IMG/VR virus record: IMGVR_UViG_3300037502_000915
Span: 1 to 46,041 of that record
Length of the DNA: 46,041 bases
Source: a virus
Reading direction: 5' to 3' (one strand)
Shown here: one piece after another, positions 14,565 to 23,489 of the stretch
Layout of the letters: each line of letters starts with the position of its first letter
Position numbering within the stretch: the first letter of the stretch is position 1
Made by a program: the position numbers and the translations under genes
Notes under the pieces: generated by a model
What the model was told of the DNA's origin: nothing
Databases searched by the model: none
The model's input: the letters and a program-made list of their open reading frames with translations, nothing else

Positions 14565-17354
14565 TTAATTAATAAACTCTTCCCATCCTTCTGACGCTAA
14601 ATCATAAATATAATCAGGACTCATTCCTCGTTTTTCCCAATATTTAATTTCACCCTCACTAATATCTAACACATCTTCTTTTAATCTATCTTGGTCACCC
14701 TCTTTAAATGGAACACCATTTATAAGTTCAGATTGTTCTTTAGTAAAGAATCCTCTATCTTCCGGATTAGTAACTATTAGTTGTTCTCTAACTTCTTCTT
14801 TAAACACAACCAATAAAGGACCAATTCTTTTATTAAATGTTGCAATCGCTCTCGCTACATTATAATCACCCCTCATATCCGGATTATTTTCAATCTCTGT
14901 TTGGTCTAACATATAACAATTAAGTTGTATAGTTGAGGTCGACTTATCTTCAGGTTCTACACCATTTACTGATGTAAATAAATCCAATTCTTTTTTAGTG
15001 TAGTTGTTTTTAGTAATTTTTTGAACATCCCCATGTGAAGCCTTAATTCCATTATTAACATAACTAATAACATCACCTAACGATACTTTTAAATCGTGTT
15101 TAATAGCCAATTCCATATGAGCCATTCTACTCATCAATGAGCCTGCTTTAGTTTTTTGTGTACAACGTTTTTTATAATCATCAATTGATAACTTAACTTT
15201 TGCTCTTTGAGCAATTTTCATAAGAGGAATATCTTTATCATAAATTCTTTGTAAGTATTCATAATACCACTCAATAAATTCTTGTCCTTTACCTTCCAAT
15301 AGTAATTTTACACCTTTATCTAAAAAGTCCTCAATATACAATGGAAGTTTTTTAGATTTAATTGTATTCCCGGTAAGTTTAATTTTACCACTTGCCTCCA
15401 TAACCGCATAGTTCTTACGAGCCAAGTTTATACACGAAGGCCAAGTACCATCAGTATCTAAAGCCATCTCACCTCTCATAAAAATATCATTAAACTCAGC
15501 AACGTCGGCATCATCACCGGTGTATTCTTTACCCTCTTTAACTTTCCAATTCAATCCTTTACCCACGTAACGTCTGTTCTCCCACCCTTCAGGTTTTGAG
15601 AAGTTCACACCATCGGTATCCATTACAAGTGGTGTATAACCTTTCTTCATAAAGAACTTAATCATCTGACGAAGATATTGTCTACCGGTACAAGTAATTT
15701 GTTCCCCCATAAACATATCCCCCCATTCATAAACGTGAGGTGCTGATAACGCCCCAAACATTGAGTTGATAAAAATCTTAATTGGTAATTGTTTTCGGTC
15801 ATATGATAAGGACTTTTTACGGTCAGTTTCATAGAACTCACCTGCCAAGTTTTTATACATAATACGAGCATTACGGAAGTAAGCTAACATACCTTTCATT
15901 CCACCCATAACATCACACTCGGGAAACACATCGTGAACCAACTGAATAGATGGGTACAGGGAAGAGTAGTCAAGTTTAAGTACATTGGTAGAGTAACCAA
16001 CTTTAAGTAGTCGTGAAAGTCCTCCTACGAAGTCGGTCTTCTCTTCTTTTTGGGGAATAGCCAATTTGTTTTTGTATGACCAAGCTAACATAATCATTCT
16101 CCATAGAGTTGCGGTTCCCATAGTGGAAACTCTTTCATATGTTGTTGGTACCATCGATGCTAATAGAAACGTTCCCTGATTGAATTCATCATCCACCGTT
16201 AACGTTTCCTCCAAGTCATCATCAAGATATCTCTCTACAATGTTATCACCGGTTACCTTTAAGTATTTTCCCGGAAACCTTGTGTCTAAATTATCAAATG
16301 CTGGATTGTCCGCTTTTTTATATTTTCCATTCTCAACATTTAACCAATATTCTTCTTTTTTAGCATACATTGGTCCAATGTCTAAATGGTCAATATATAC
16401 CCGGTCGGGAGATTCCGCTTTGATATATTGAGTAATGTATTTAAGTCCCGCAGATTTAATACTTGAATTGATAGCTTGTGCTCTACGAACCGAATGAATA
16501 ATATCAATAATGTTATAACCCCATAATTGAGTTTGGGAATATCTTTCTACCTCATTGGCAAGTTTTAACATTCCATCTTTTTGTGATATCGGTCTTGCCG
16601 GGTTTAAAGATTTTGCAATCTTTTTGATGTCCAAGTTAAGTGCTTTACATCTTTCAAATATCCAAAACCAGTCAAAGTTTGCAGAATTGTACCCACCAAT
16701 GATTGATGGTTTAAGTTCGTCAATAATGTTGAAGAATTCTACCAACCCTCTTCTTTCTTGGTCTTCGTCAGCACACTCAATAACTTTTTGGTATCCTTTA
16801 TTAGTTTTGATTCCAATCATAAATATACGACCATCCTTTGGTTCCAAAGCGGTCGTCTCCAAGTCAAATCCGAGTCGGGTGATGTCGTTGTATTCTTCAT
16901 ACCCTTTAAATAATCTTTTTTCTCTTGAGATAAGGAATTGTTCAACCGGGGGAAGTACTGTTAATTTTCCTCTTGTTTTTTCACCCCAAGGGTCTACACC
17001 ACCTTCTTTAAAGAATTGGATAAGAGCTCGATAACCCTTCATTGATTTAACCATAAATTTAAGACCTTTCTCTAATCTCTCATTTCCTTTGGTTTCTAAT
17101 TTCTCAATGATGATTCCATGTTTTTTCATTGCTTCTTTTTGTAGGTCTTTAGATTTTGAATAAAAATTCAAATCTCTTAAATCTCCTACCCAAGCAAATG
17201 CTGTAAATGTATCTTTTTTGATTATCTTTCCCTGACCCGGGACTTCTTTAATTTTGTAGATGGCATCAGTTACGTAATCATACTCGATTGCGACTATATG
17301 CTCTTCAGGGTCATTCCCCTCAAGGAATGCTTTAATTTCTTCTTGTGTTACCAT
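14565..17354 (-). CDS. Family B DNA polymerase (T4 gp43-like) with 3'-5' exonuclease
   Basis: This replicative polymerase of 929 residues is near the T4 gp43 length (898). The proofreading domain has Exo I as GFDLETT (D164, E166), Exo II as GYNSANFDWF (N223 to D228) and an Exo III-like GYNIID. The polymerase domain has motif A as LDYSSLYPS (about 458), motif B as KIFINSMFGALS (about 525) and motif C as VMDTDGVNF (about 577), where the usual DTDS serine is glycine. Both catalytic aspartates are kept. I choose the ATG at 17354 (MVTQEEIKAFLEG), after AAAAAATATAAA, over one 10 codons upstream (MLICHSKKYK), which lacks the start context. A TATTTAT element lies 58 nt upstream. It is a single-gene unit, closed by the shared terminator at 14531-14561. 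Confidence 0.95.
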   Translation of the reverse strand: MVTQEEIKAFLEGNDPEEHIVAIEYDYVTDAIYKIKEVPGQGKIIKKDTFTAFAWVGDLRDLNFYSKSKDLQKEAMKKHGIIIEKLETKGNERLEKGLKFMVKSMKGYRALIQFFKEGGVDPWGEKTRGKLTVLPPVEQFLISREKRLFKGYEEYNDITRLGFDLETTALEPKDGRIFMIGIKTNKGYQKVIECADEDQERRGLVEFFNIIDELKPSIIGGYNSANFDWFWIFERCKALNLDIKKIAKSLNPARPISQKDGMLKLANEVERYSQTQLWGYNIIDIIHSVRRAQAINSSIKSAGLKYITQYIKAESPDRVYIDHLDIGPMYAKKEEYWLNVENGKYKKADNPAFDNLDTRFPGKYLKVTGDNIVERYLDDDLEETLTVDDEFNQGTFLLASMVPTTYERVSTMGTATLWRMIMLAWSYKNKLAIPQKEEKTDFVGGLSRLLKVGYSTNVLKLDYSSLYPSIQLVHDVFPECDVMGGMKGMLAYFRNARIMYKNLAGEFYETDRKKSLSYDRKQLPIKIFINSMFGALSAPHVYEWGDMFMGEQITCTGRQYLRQMIKFFMKKGYTPLVMDTDGVNFSKPEGWENRRYVGKGLNWKVKEGKEYTGDDADVAEFNDIFMRGEMALDTDGTWPSCINLARKNYAVMEASGKIKLTGNTIKSKKLPLYIEDFLDKGVKLLLEGKGQEFIEWYYEYLQRIYDKDIPLMKIAQRAKVKLSIDDYKKRCTQKTKAGSLMSRMAHMELAIKHDLKVSLGDVISYVNNGIKASHGDVQKITKNNYTKKELDLFTSVNGVEPEDKSTSTIQLNCYMLDQTEIENNPDMRGDYNVARAIATFNKRIGPLLVVFKEEVREQLIVTNPEDRGFFTKEQSELINGVPFKEGDQDRLKEDVLDISEGEIKYWEKRGMSPDYIYDLASEGWEEFIN

Positions 17355-17412
17355 TTTATATTTTTTAGAATGACATATTAGCACTGACTTTAAATCAGGT
17401 TTGTCTTGTTTC

Positions 17413-17421
17413 TATAAATAT
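17413..17421 (-). promoter_or_regulatory. TATTTAT element before DNA polymerase gene
   Basis: Sense reading ATATTTATAGAAACAAG, 58 nt before the chosen start at 17354, between the stop of the preceding minus-strand gene and the polymerase. Confidence 0.4.
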
Positions 17422-17452
17422 AAAAGATAAAAATTAATAAATCAATTTTAGA

Positions 17453-18298
17453 TTAATGACAAGGAAGTAAATTATTAAAATTAACTATTCCGGTAATAAC
17501 AGAATTAAAAACTGAAATTATTTGATACCCATTTATTTGGGTAACATAATTACCATCATTAATTAATGATATGGTTTGTCCATTAGGGTCACTATAAATT
17601 GTTCCTCCTATTTGTAATGGGGTGTACATATAATAATTTTCACCACCAATTATATAAAAAGGAGGGGCCAACACATAATCTTCTACAATACATTTAATTA
17701 ATTGTGCACCATCAGCTGTAAAAGTAATAAATAAATGACCAATATCATCATAAATGCCTGAACCCATATTAACTTCAGATAATACAGGAACTGTTGTGGT
17801 TGTAGTTGTTGTATGATTAATTGTGGTAGTAGTTGTGGTACAAGGACAACATTCTGTAGTAGTTGTTGTAGTATATGGTCCATTGATACAACAAGGGAAT
17901 TCTGACACGTAACAACTATCATAAACTAAATCATCAGCAATAAATGAATCTTGAACATTTATAAATAATTCTTCACGTATTGGTAATATAAGAACACCGT
18001 CAGAATTTCTTAACATAAATTGACCGGCATATCTACCAACCCTATTTGTATCTCTTGGAGTAAATTGATAGTATATATAATATTCAGGACCAGCATTTAA
18101 ATCTACAAATGTTTTTTCAACAAATCCAGCAGGTCTTGAACTTATTTTTGGAATACCGGTTTCGACATCAACCATTGAGAAGAAAATGGCCGATTCTTCA
18201 ATCATATCCATAAACTTGTTATAGTCACTTCTTCCGTCTTTAACTACTTGTAACTTTAATACCGGTAAGGTTGCGTTTTTCTTTATAAAAAAATCCAT
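17453..18298 (-). CDS. Thr-tract virion protein, possibly baseplate-associated
   Basis: The 281-residue protein has three parts. Residues 1 to about 130 (start MDFFIKKNATLPVLKLQVVK, then FFSMVDVETGIPKISSRP) resemble the N-terminal beta domain of BppU-type baseplate proteins (weak, by eye). Next comes a Cys/Thr linker: CC, then runs of six, six and seven threonines separated by ECCPC and INH. The last 100 residues form a beta-rich domain (GENYYMYTPLQIGGTIYSDP). The linker strongly resembles that in the sheath insert, so both proteins probably share a surface or processing feature, such as O-glycosylation. The gene follows the large glycosyltransferase operon across 46 bases with its own TATTTAT element 12 nt before the ATG. 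Confidence 0.65.
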   Translation of the reverse strand: MDFFIKKNATLPVLKLQVVKDGRSDYNKFMDMIEESAIFFSMVDVETGIPKISSRPAGFVEKTFVDLNAGPEYYIYYQFTPRDTNRVGRYAGQFMLRNSDGVLILPIREELFINVQDSFIADDLVYDSCYVSEFPCCINGPYTTTTTTECCPCTTTTTTINHTTTTTTTVPVLSEVNMGSGIYDDIGHLFITFTADGAQLIKCIVEDYVLAPPFYIIGGENYYMYTPLQIGGTIYSDPNGQTISLINDGNYVTQINGYQIISVFNSVITGIVNFNNLLPCH

Positions 18299-18310
18299 CT
18301 ATTGTTTTTA

Positions 18311-18321
18311 TTTATAAATAC
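18311..18321 (-). promoter_or_regulatory. TATTTAT element before Thr-tract protein gene
   Basis: Sense reading GTATTTATAAA, 12 nt before the ATG at 18298. The surrounding GTATTTATAAATA contains the core in both orientations. Confidence 0.45.
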
Positions 18322-18344
18322 TTTGCTTTACAAAAATAAACAAA

Positions 18345-20027
18345 TTAACTTTCTTTTCTTAAAGAACCATCATAATGGTCAAATCTATTATGTTCTGTTG
18401 GAGTTAATAATAATAAACCTGGTTTTATATTACCCATAACTGTTTCTTGATAAACATATGACATAATTGTTTGTTCAAAGGGATGAGCCCATCTTGTCTC
18501 TAAAAAACATTTATAGTTTCCTTCTCTACTAACAACTATAGGCCAATTACAGACATATATTTCACCGGTCACGTATGGTAAACCATTATATGATTTAATA
18601 TTTTCAAATTTTGTTTTAGGTGAATTAGGTTCTAAACCATGTTCCGGTAATTTAGGATTGTCGGGCCAATGTCTTTGTCTAAAATCTTGTGGGACATTAT
18701 ACCAACTCCATTGAGTGCTGTTATCCCCAAAAAATTCCGTAAAATTAAGTTTTAAAAAATCAAAATTTTCTTTTTTAATTATTTCTAAAGATTTTTTATA
18801 TAAATTTGGCACCCATCTATTAAACCCATTTTTACAGGTTTCATTTTTTTTAGGATAAAAGGCCATATCGTCTTCAAACCAAAAATAATAATCATGATTA
18901 GTTTTATCAAAATGGTCAGCAACAAAAATACGACCACCAACTATACCAATGTTATCCTTTTTAATGTGTTCAAATCCATATTGTTCACATAGTTCAATAT
19001 ATCTTGGCGTTGTTGATAAATCTGTAGAATTATTTAATAAATATTTTTTAGGTTTTTCAAGAAAATCTTTATCATAATCTAACATAGATTGAATTAACAC
19101 TTCCAATTGTTTTGGTGAATTAAATGTTATCACATATAACCCAACATTATCCGTACTAGTTTGTGGTTTATTGTTTTGTATAAAATCTTTGGTATATTTC
19201 TTTAACTCTTCAAAGAAAGGCCAAACTAAACCATTACCTTCGATTTCAAACCTATGTATTAAATCTTTATGTTTATATGATAGTATTGTAAACAAACATT
19301 CATCAGCACCCATTAAACCTTCTTTCAAAGTATCGTGCATAACCGAATAATAATATTCATTCATTTGGTGAATATTATCTTTACTCCCACCGAAAAATCC
19401 TCCACGACATACATAATTAACGTAATCAGTATTACAGTAACGTGCCATAGATTTTCTCTCAAACCCATGAATTTCGTCATTACCCTCATAAGGATATGAT
19501 ATTTGAATAAATTTATTATTATGAAAACGAACATAATTTTCCAAATTATCCAAAACATTATCATGTGTAAAATAACCTTTATTAACAGTATTAGTTAATC
19601 CACCGTCAACCCAAAAGAAATAATCACTATTAAATGGATTTACAATTGCCGAATCATTTAACATAAAAAATTTGGTAAACATCATTGGGTTATAATATTT
19701 TAATCCGGCTTGAGGAGATTCGGATAACCATCCGGCAAAATTTTTCCAACTATCTTGAGTTCTAATTTTTTCAATATCAGTAAAAAAAGGATTCCAAATT
19801 TCAAAATCCTCAACATTTTTAATAAATATTTTTGTGGGTTTATCACCTCTAACTCTCAATACTTCTTCCTCTAAATCTTGAGGTATCCAAATACACATTT
19901 GAGCATCTGTATTTAACATTTCAAAAAATCTTGTTTTGTAACTTGAAAAATCTCTTTTTCCCCACCCATCAAGATTACCTCGGCCTAAATCCCAAAGACC
20001 GGTCACTATTGTTACATTATTATTCAT
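18345..20027 (-). CDS. Two-domain glycosyltransferase: HtrL/YibB-like plus GT-A
   Basis: Residues 1 to about 295 match the HtrL/YibB (PF09612) pattern: VTIVTGLWDLGRGNLDGW at the N-terminus, then YNPMMFTKFFML, FFWVDGGL with a DxG metal-site-like motif, and RGGFFGG. This family occurs in polysaccharide loci and is thought to be glycosyltransferases. Residues about 310-560 form a second GT-A-type domain: LYVITFNSPKQLEVLIQSML, then NIGIVGGRIFVADHF and YYFWFEDDMAFYP with an acidic EDD motif, ending in TPTEHNRFDHYDGS. It is a fused pair that probably adds two sugars in sequence. It is last of four genes read from 24737, 3 bases after the preceding stop. Substrates unknown. Confidence 0.75.
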   Translation of the reverse strand: MNNNVTIVTGLWDLGRGNLDGWGKRDFSSYKTRFFEMLNTDAQMCIWIPQDLEEEVLRVRGDKPTKIFIKNVEDFEIWNPFFTDIEKIRTQDSWKNFAGWLSESPQAGLKYYNPMMFTKFFMLNDSAIVNPFNSDYFFWVDGGLTNTVNKGYFTHDNVLDNLENYVRFHNNKFIQISYPYEGNDEIHGFERKSMARYCNTDYVNYVCRGGFFGGSKDNIHQMNEYYYSVMHDTLKEGLMGADECLFTILSYKHKDLIHRFEIEGNGLVWPFFEELKKYTKDFIQNNKPQTSTDNVGLYVITFNSPKQLEVLIQSMLDYDKDFLEKPKKYLLNNSTDLSTTPRYIELCEQYGFEHIKKDNIGIVGGRIFVADHFDKTNHDYYFWFEDDMAFYPKKNETCKNGFNRWVPNLYKKSLEIIKKENFDFLKLNFTEFFGDNSTQWSWYNVPQDFRQRHWPDNPKLPEHGLEPNSPKTKFENIKSYNGLPYVTGEIYVCNWPIVVSREGNYKCFLETRWAHPFEQTIMSYVYQETVMGNIKPGLLLLTPTEHNRFDHYDGSLRKES

Positions 20028-20030
20028 TTA

Positions 20031-20990
20031 TTAAAATTTAAAATTAAATGTTTGACCTTCATGAAGACCCATTTTATATTTTTTATTTAAATTAGATTCA
20101 GGTGAAAATTCAACAATTAAAAATTTTCGAGAACCAAATGCTGGGTCACCACCCATACTTTCATTATTTATATTAAAATTAAATTGAAGATTATCTTCAA
20201 TTTTTAATAATTCTTTTACAATATCTGTAACATCATTACCTATATTGAGTTCCATACCTGAATATCCCTCGTCTATTTGAAATGGTGGTGTACCATAAAA
20301 TGCGTTAGTTACAATAATTTTATCACCAACATATTCAGATTTTAAAGTATACCAATCTTTATCTAATTTAGTAACATAAGGGTTATATGAGAAATGGTGA
20401 AATTCATAGTTTTTAGCATCCGGAGTGTCCCTATTTAACCAAGCCTCATAATCCCATCTACCCCACAAACCTACTTCAGGCGTTTTTTTAATATGACTTG
20501 ATTGTGACCACCAAAAATTACCCCAAAACCAACCACCATTACATGTTACTCCAACATTATCATAAGATTCTAATAATTCAACAGATTCTTTCCATTTATC
20601 AATTAAAAAATATTCTAAACATTCTTTCCATTGTCTAATGTTTTCAATTTTTTCTTGAGATATTGTTTTATTATTATAGTTGTCGTAATTGTTACTAACA
20701 CCTTTTGTATGAAAATAAAATATTTTGGTATCGTTATTTAACGCTAATTCTCTAACTTTTTTAATTCCTGGGTATTCCGCAGTGTTGTCTGTAAAATATT
20801 CAACATTTAATTTTGGATAATTTGATACCACATTTTCAAATTCAGATTTATCTGTCTTATCTAAATTAACAGTAACTTCTATTATATCCGCAGAATCATA
20901 AAGTCCTGAAGATTTCAATCTATTTAATTGTTCATTAACAATTTCCTTCCAGTTACCGACTAAATAACAATGGTAAACAACACTTATCAT
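20031..20990 (-). CDS. Glycosyltransferase-like protein
   Basis: The 319-residue protein starts MISVVYHCYLVGNWKEIVNE and has KIFYFHTKGVSNNYDNYN, a motif found in putative glycosyltransferases of bacterial surface-polysaccharide loci, followed by VGVTCNGGWFWGNFWW. The C-terminal 90 residues (GMELNIGNDVTDIVKELLKI, then GDPAFGSRKFLIVEF) form a distinct domain whose GDPAxG..K.L.V motif I recall from other surface-glycan proteins, without a firm name. No signal peptide is present, so it acts in the cytoplasm. It is tightly coupled to its neighbours, with 9 bases before it and 3 after. Donor and acceptor cannot be read from the sequence. Confidence 0.6.
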   Translation of the reverse strand: MISVVYHCYLVGNWKEIVNEQLNRLKSSGLYDSADIIEVTVNLDKTDKSEFENVVSNYPKLNVEYFTDNTAEYPGIKKVRELALNNDTKIFYFHTKGVSNNYDNYNNKTISQEKIENIRQWKECLEYFLIDKWKESVELLESYDNVGVTCNGGWFWGNFWWSQSSHIKKTPEVGLWGRWDYEAWLNRDTPDAKNYEFHHFSYNPYVTKLDKDWYTLKSEYVGDKIIVTNAFYGTPPFQIDEGYSGMELNIGNDVTDIVKELLKIEDNLQFNFNINNESMGGDPAFGSRKFLIVEFSPESNLNKKYKMGLHEGQTFNFKF

Positions 20991-20999
20991 ATTTTTTTA

Positions 21000-23486
21000 T
21001 TATTTTTTTATTATTACACTAGTAACACTCCAATCAGGTCTAGTTTGATAAATTTCAACACTTTTAATATTTTCATTTAAATAATCCATTTCATCTTGTG
21101 TCATATAATCAGACACAATTTTACCTGTTTTCTGATAATCTTTTAACATATCTAAAGTTAATGTTTTATTAATATCCCCCCAATTAGTCCAATGATATGG
21201 ATTATTTTTTAATTCAATACTAGTGTGTAAATCTTCAAGAATATATATACCATTAGATTTTAACATTTTAAATAATTTCGCTAACGTTATTTGTTGGTCT
21301 CTCATTAAGTGAGAACCATCGTCCATAATAACATCAACGTTAGAATATGTTTCACATAATTTAATTAAATCTTCCTCTTTAGATTGGTCGGCATTTATGA
21401 ATGTCATTCTTTCTTGACTAGTTGAACCTAATTTATCTAAACTATATGGTAAATTATATTCAACACCTATTATTTCCGCATTAATAAAATAATCTCTCCA
21501 TAATTTAATTGATTCACAATCATAAACACCAATTTCAATAAAAGTTTTAACATCTAAATATATGTCTTTAAATAAATCATTATAGATAAGATTAAAAAAA
21601 TTATGACTAGAATGTTTGTCTGTTTGATAGTATTGAATAATATCTAATAATTGTGTACCTGTTGGTATTGGGATTTTAAATAATTCATGGTAAGCACTAT
21701 CTAAGCTTCTATTTGGGTATTGTCCATATGAAAATGCGTGAAAAATAAAATTTTTATTTTGAGTATCGTTAAAATAACGACCATTTAAAACTTTATTATC
21801 AATAATGTTAATGTGCTTATCAACATTAGGATATGTTTTTAATAAATGACTAAAACATGTTTGGTCATGCCATAACCCATTTTCATAAAATCCTTTAATA
21901 TTATCCGGTCCACCCTCTAAAGTATCACACACGTCCCACCATTCTTTTAAGAAAGTTTTAACCCATTCGGTGTTTTTAATTAATAATACACCTGCGTTCA
22001 TTAAACTTGGACCATAATCTTCTGTACAGATAATATCAAAATTGCTATTAATAAATGATTCAATCCTATAATCATTATTTACCACAATTGCGTCTGCATC
22101 TAAAAATAAAACATAATCAGGATTATGTTCTTCTAAAACATCTAAAAGAAGAAATGGTTTATACCAAGTAAAGGCACGTTTACCTATTTTATTTCTAATT
22201 TTATTCCCATCGGTTTCAATATGGTATATGTAATTTTGTTCATCACAATATCTTTCGTTAATTGCCTTTGTGTATTTAGAATATGATACATTATCAGTCC
22301 AAAATTGTGCCAATACTATTTTTTTATTCTCGTTCATACTAATTTTATTTGGGTTAGGTAATATTTGTTTATTATTTGTTTGTTTAATTGTTTTAATAAA
22401 AACCCCATTCTCTATTTTAACATATTCATTAATAATTTCCAAATAATTGTTTTCACTGATAACTGTTAATTTATCAAAAATTTCTTTTTGAACATCTTCT
22501 TGAAATTTATAAAAGAAATAAATAATTCCACCGTCATTAACGCTTTCAATATATTTATTAAAAGCATTTTTTTCATGGTCTTTATTAAAATCAAATCTAG
22601 TGTTATAAAATACTAATTCATTTATTGAATTCTTAGCAAACGGACATTCAGATGTGACAGCATAATGATTTCTAGCAACAATGCCATAATGTTCCCAATT
22701 AAACATGTCTTTATCCATTGAATAATATATTGGGGTTCTTACAAAATCACTATCCCATGTATTTGTTAATAATGGTGTGCCGTGGTCTAAAGGGTAATTT
22801 AATATTACTTTTCGTTTTAATGGATTACCATCATAATAATATGAAATAACATTATCTACAAAATATTGTCGTTTACCGTTAGTGTAATGTATTGAAAAAT
22901 AATCTTCGCTTACAATATATTGATGACACAATAAACTTGATGTTTTTCTTTTATATGAATGTTTGTCAAAAAATTTCCATAGAGTAACATCCTCAATAAA
23001 AATATTTTCTTCATTTACATCATTTATTAAATCTTCGCAAACTTTTTTAGACATAAAAACCCCCGCACCTCCACCGTGAGAATGAACAACATCGTACCCT
23101 TGAATGTCAGTAATCATTTTATCAATAACAAAAGAATTAATATATGAACCGTCGTCAGTTCTAAAAATATAATCAAATTCTTTATTTTTAAGACACCAAT
23201 CAACAGCCTCTTTTAATCTTTCATACATTAATGAACCAACCCCATCATCTTTTAAAGAATGATAATCATAACTTTCATTAGAAATTAAATGTAATATTTT
23301 ATTTTTTTCATCATAACTTTGAGTTTCATTATTACCATCAAAAAAAATAACTTCATGTCCTAGTTTTTCTATTCTCGGTACCCAAGTTTCCATACAAGAC
23401 ATTTTTCTTGTTAAGTCAGCCCTATCTATTTTAATACCGTGCCCATTATAATTTTTACTCGTAAAACCTAAAAAAAGTATCTTCAT
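21000..23486 (-). CDS. Three-domain enzyme: two glycosyltransferases and an O-methyltransferase
   Basis: The 828-residue protein has three parts. Residues 1 to about 260 form a glycosyltransferase-like domain with FDYIFRTDDGSY as the metal-binding acidic motif and HSHGGGAGVFMSKK. Residues about 400-630 match the GMA12/MNN10 (GT34) galactosyltransferase pattern: VLAQFWTDN, FTWYKPFLLLDVL, YVLFLDADAIVVN (D-x-D), ICTEDYGPSLMNAGVLLI and HDQTCFSHLL. Residues about 640-828 form a class I SAM methyltransferase: FIEIGVYDCESIKLW (SAM loop), IGVEYN, VDVIMDDGSHLMRDQQI and GIYILEDLHTS, like macrocin-type sugar O-methyltransferases. Such a protein could add two sugars and methylate one. It lies 3 bases after the GT60-like gene and 9 before the next. 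Confidence 0.8.
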   Translation of the reverse strand: MKILFLGFTSKNYNGHGIKIDRADLTRKMSCMETWVPRIEKLGHEVIFFDGNNETQSYDEKNKILHLISNESYDYHSLKDDGVGSLMYERLKEAVDWCLKNKEFDYIFRTDDGSYINSFVIDKMITDIQGYDVVHSHGGGAGVFMSKKVCEDLINDVNEENIFIEDVTLWKFFDKHSYKRKTSSLLCHQYIVSEDYFSIHYTNGKRQYFVDNVISYYYDGNPLKRKVILNYPLDHGTPLLTNTWDSDFVRTPIYYSMDKDMFNWEHYGIVARNHYAVTSECPFAKNSINELVFYNTRFDFNKDHEKNAFNKYIESVNDGGIIYFFYKFQEDVQKEIFDKLTVISENNYLEIINEYVKIENGVFIKTIKQTNNKQILPNPNKISMNENKKIVLAQFWTDNVSYSKYTKAINERYCDEQNYIYHIETDGNKIRNKIGKRAFTWYKPFLLLDVLEEHNPDYVLFLDADAIVVNNDYRIESFINSNFDIICTEDYGPSLMNAGVLLIKNTEWVKTFLKEWWDVCDTLEGGPDNIKGFYENGLWHDQTCFSHLLKTYPNVDKHINIIDNKVLNGRYFNDTQNKNFIFHAFSYGQYPNRSLDSAYHELFKIPIPTGTQLLDIIQYYQTDKHSSHNFFNLIYNDLFKDIYLDVKTFIEIGVYDCESIKLWRDYFINAEIIGVEYNLPYSLDKLGSTSQERMTFINADQSKEEDLIKLCETYSNVDVIMDDGSHLMRDQQITLAKLFKMLKSNGIYILEDLHTSIELKNNPYHWTNWGDINKTLTLDMLKDYQKTGKIVSDYMTQDEMDYLNENIKSVEIYQTRPDWSVTSVIIKK

Positions 23487-23489
23487 ATA

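Noticed and set aside
17355-17384. Longer N-terminus of the DNA polymerase
   Set aside because: Adds MLICHSKKYK without start context; the ATG at 17354 fits better.
20031-20990. Assigning a specific sugar or family number
   Set aside because: Only the YFHTKG motif and context support glycosyl transfer; a family number would be a guess.
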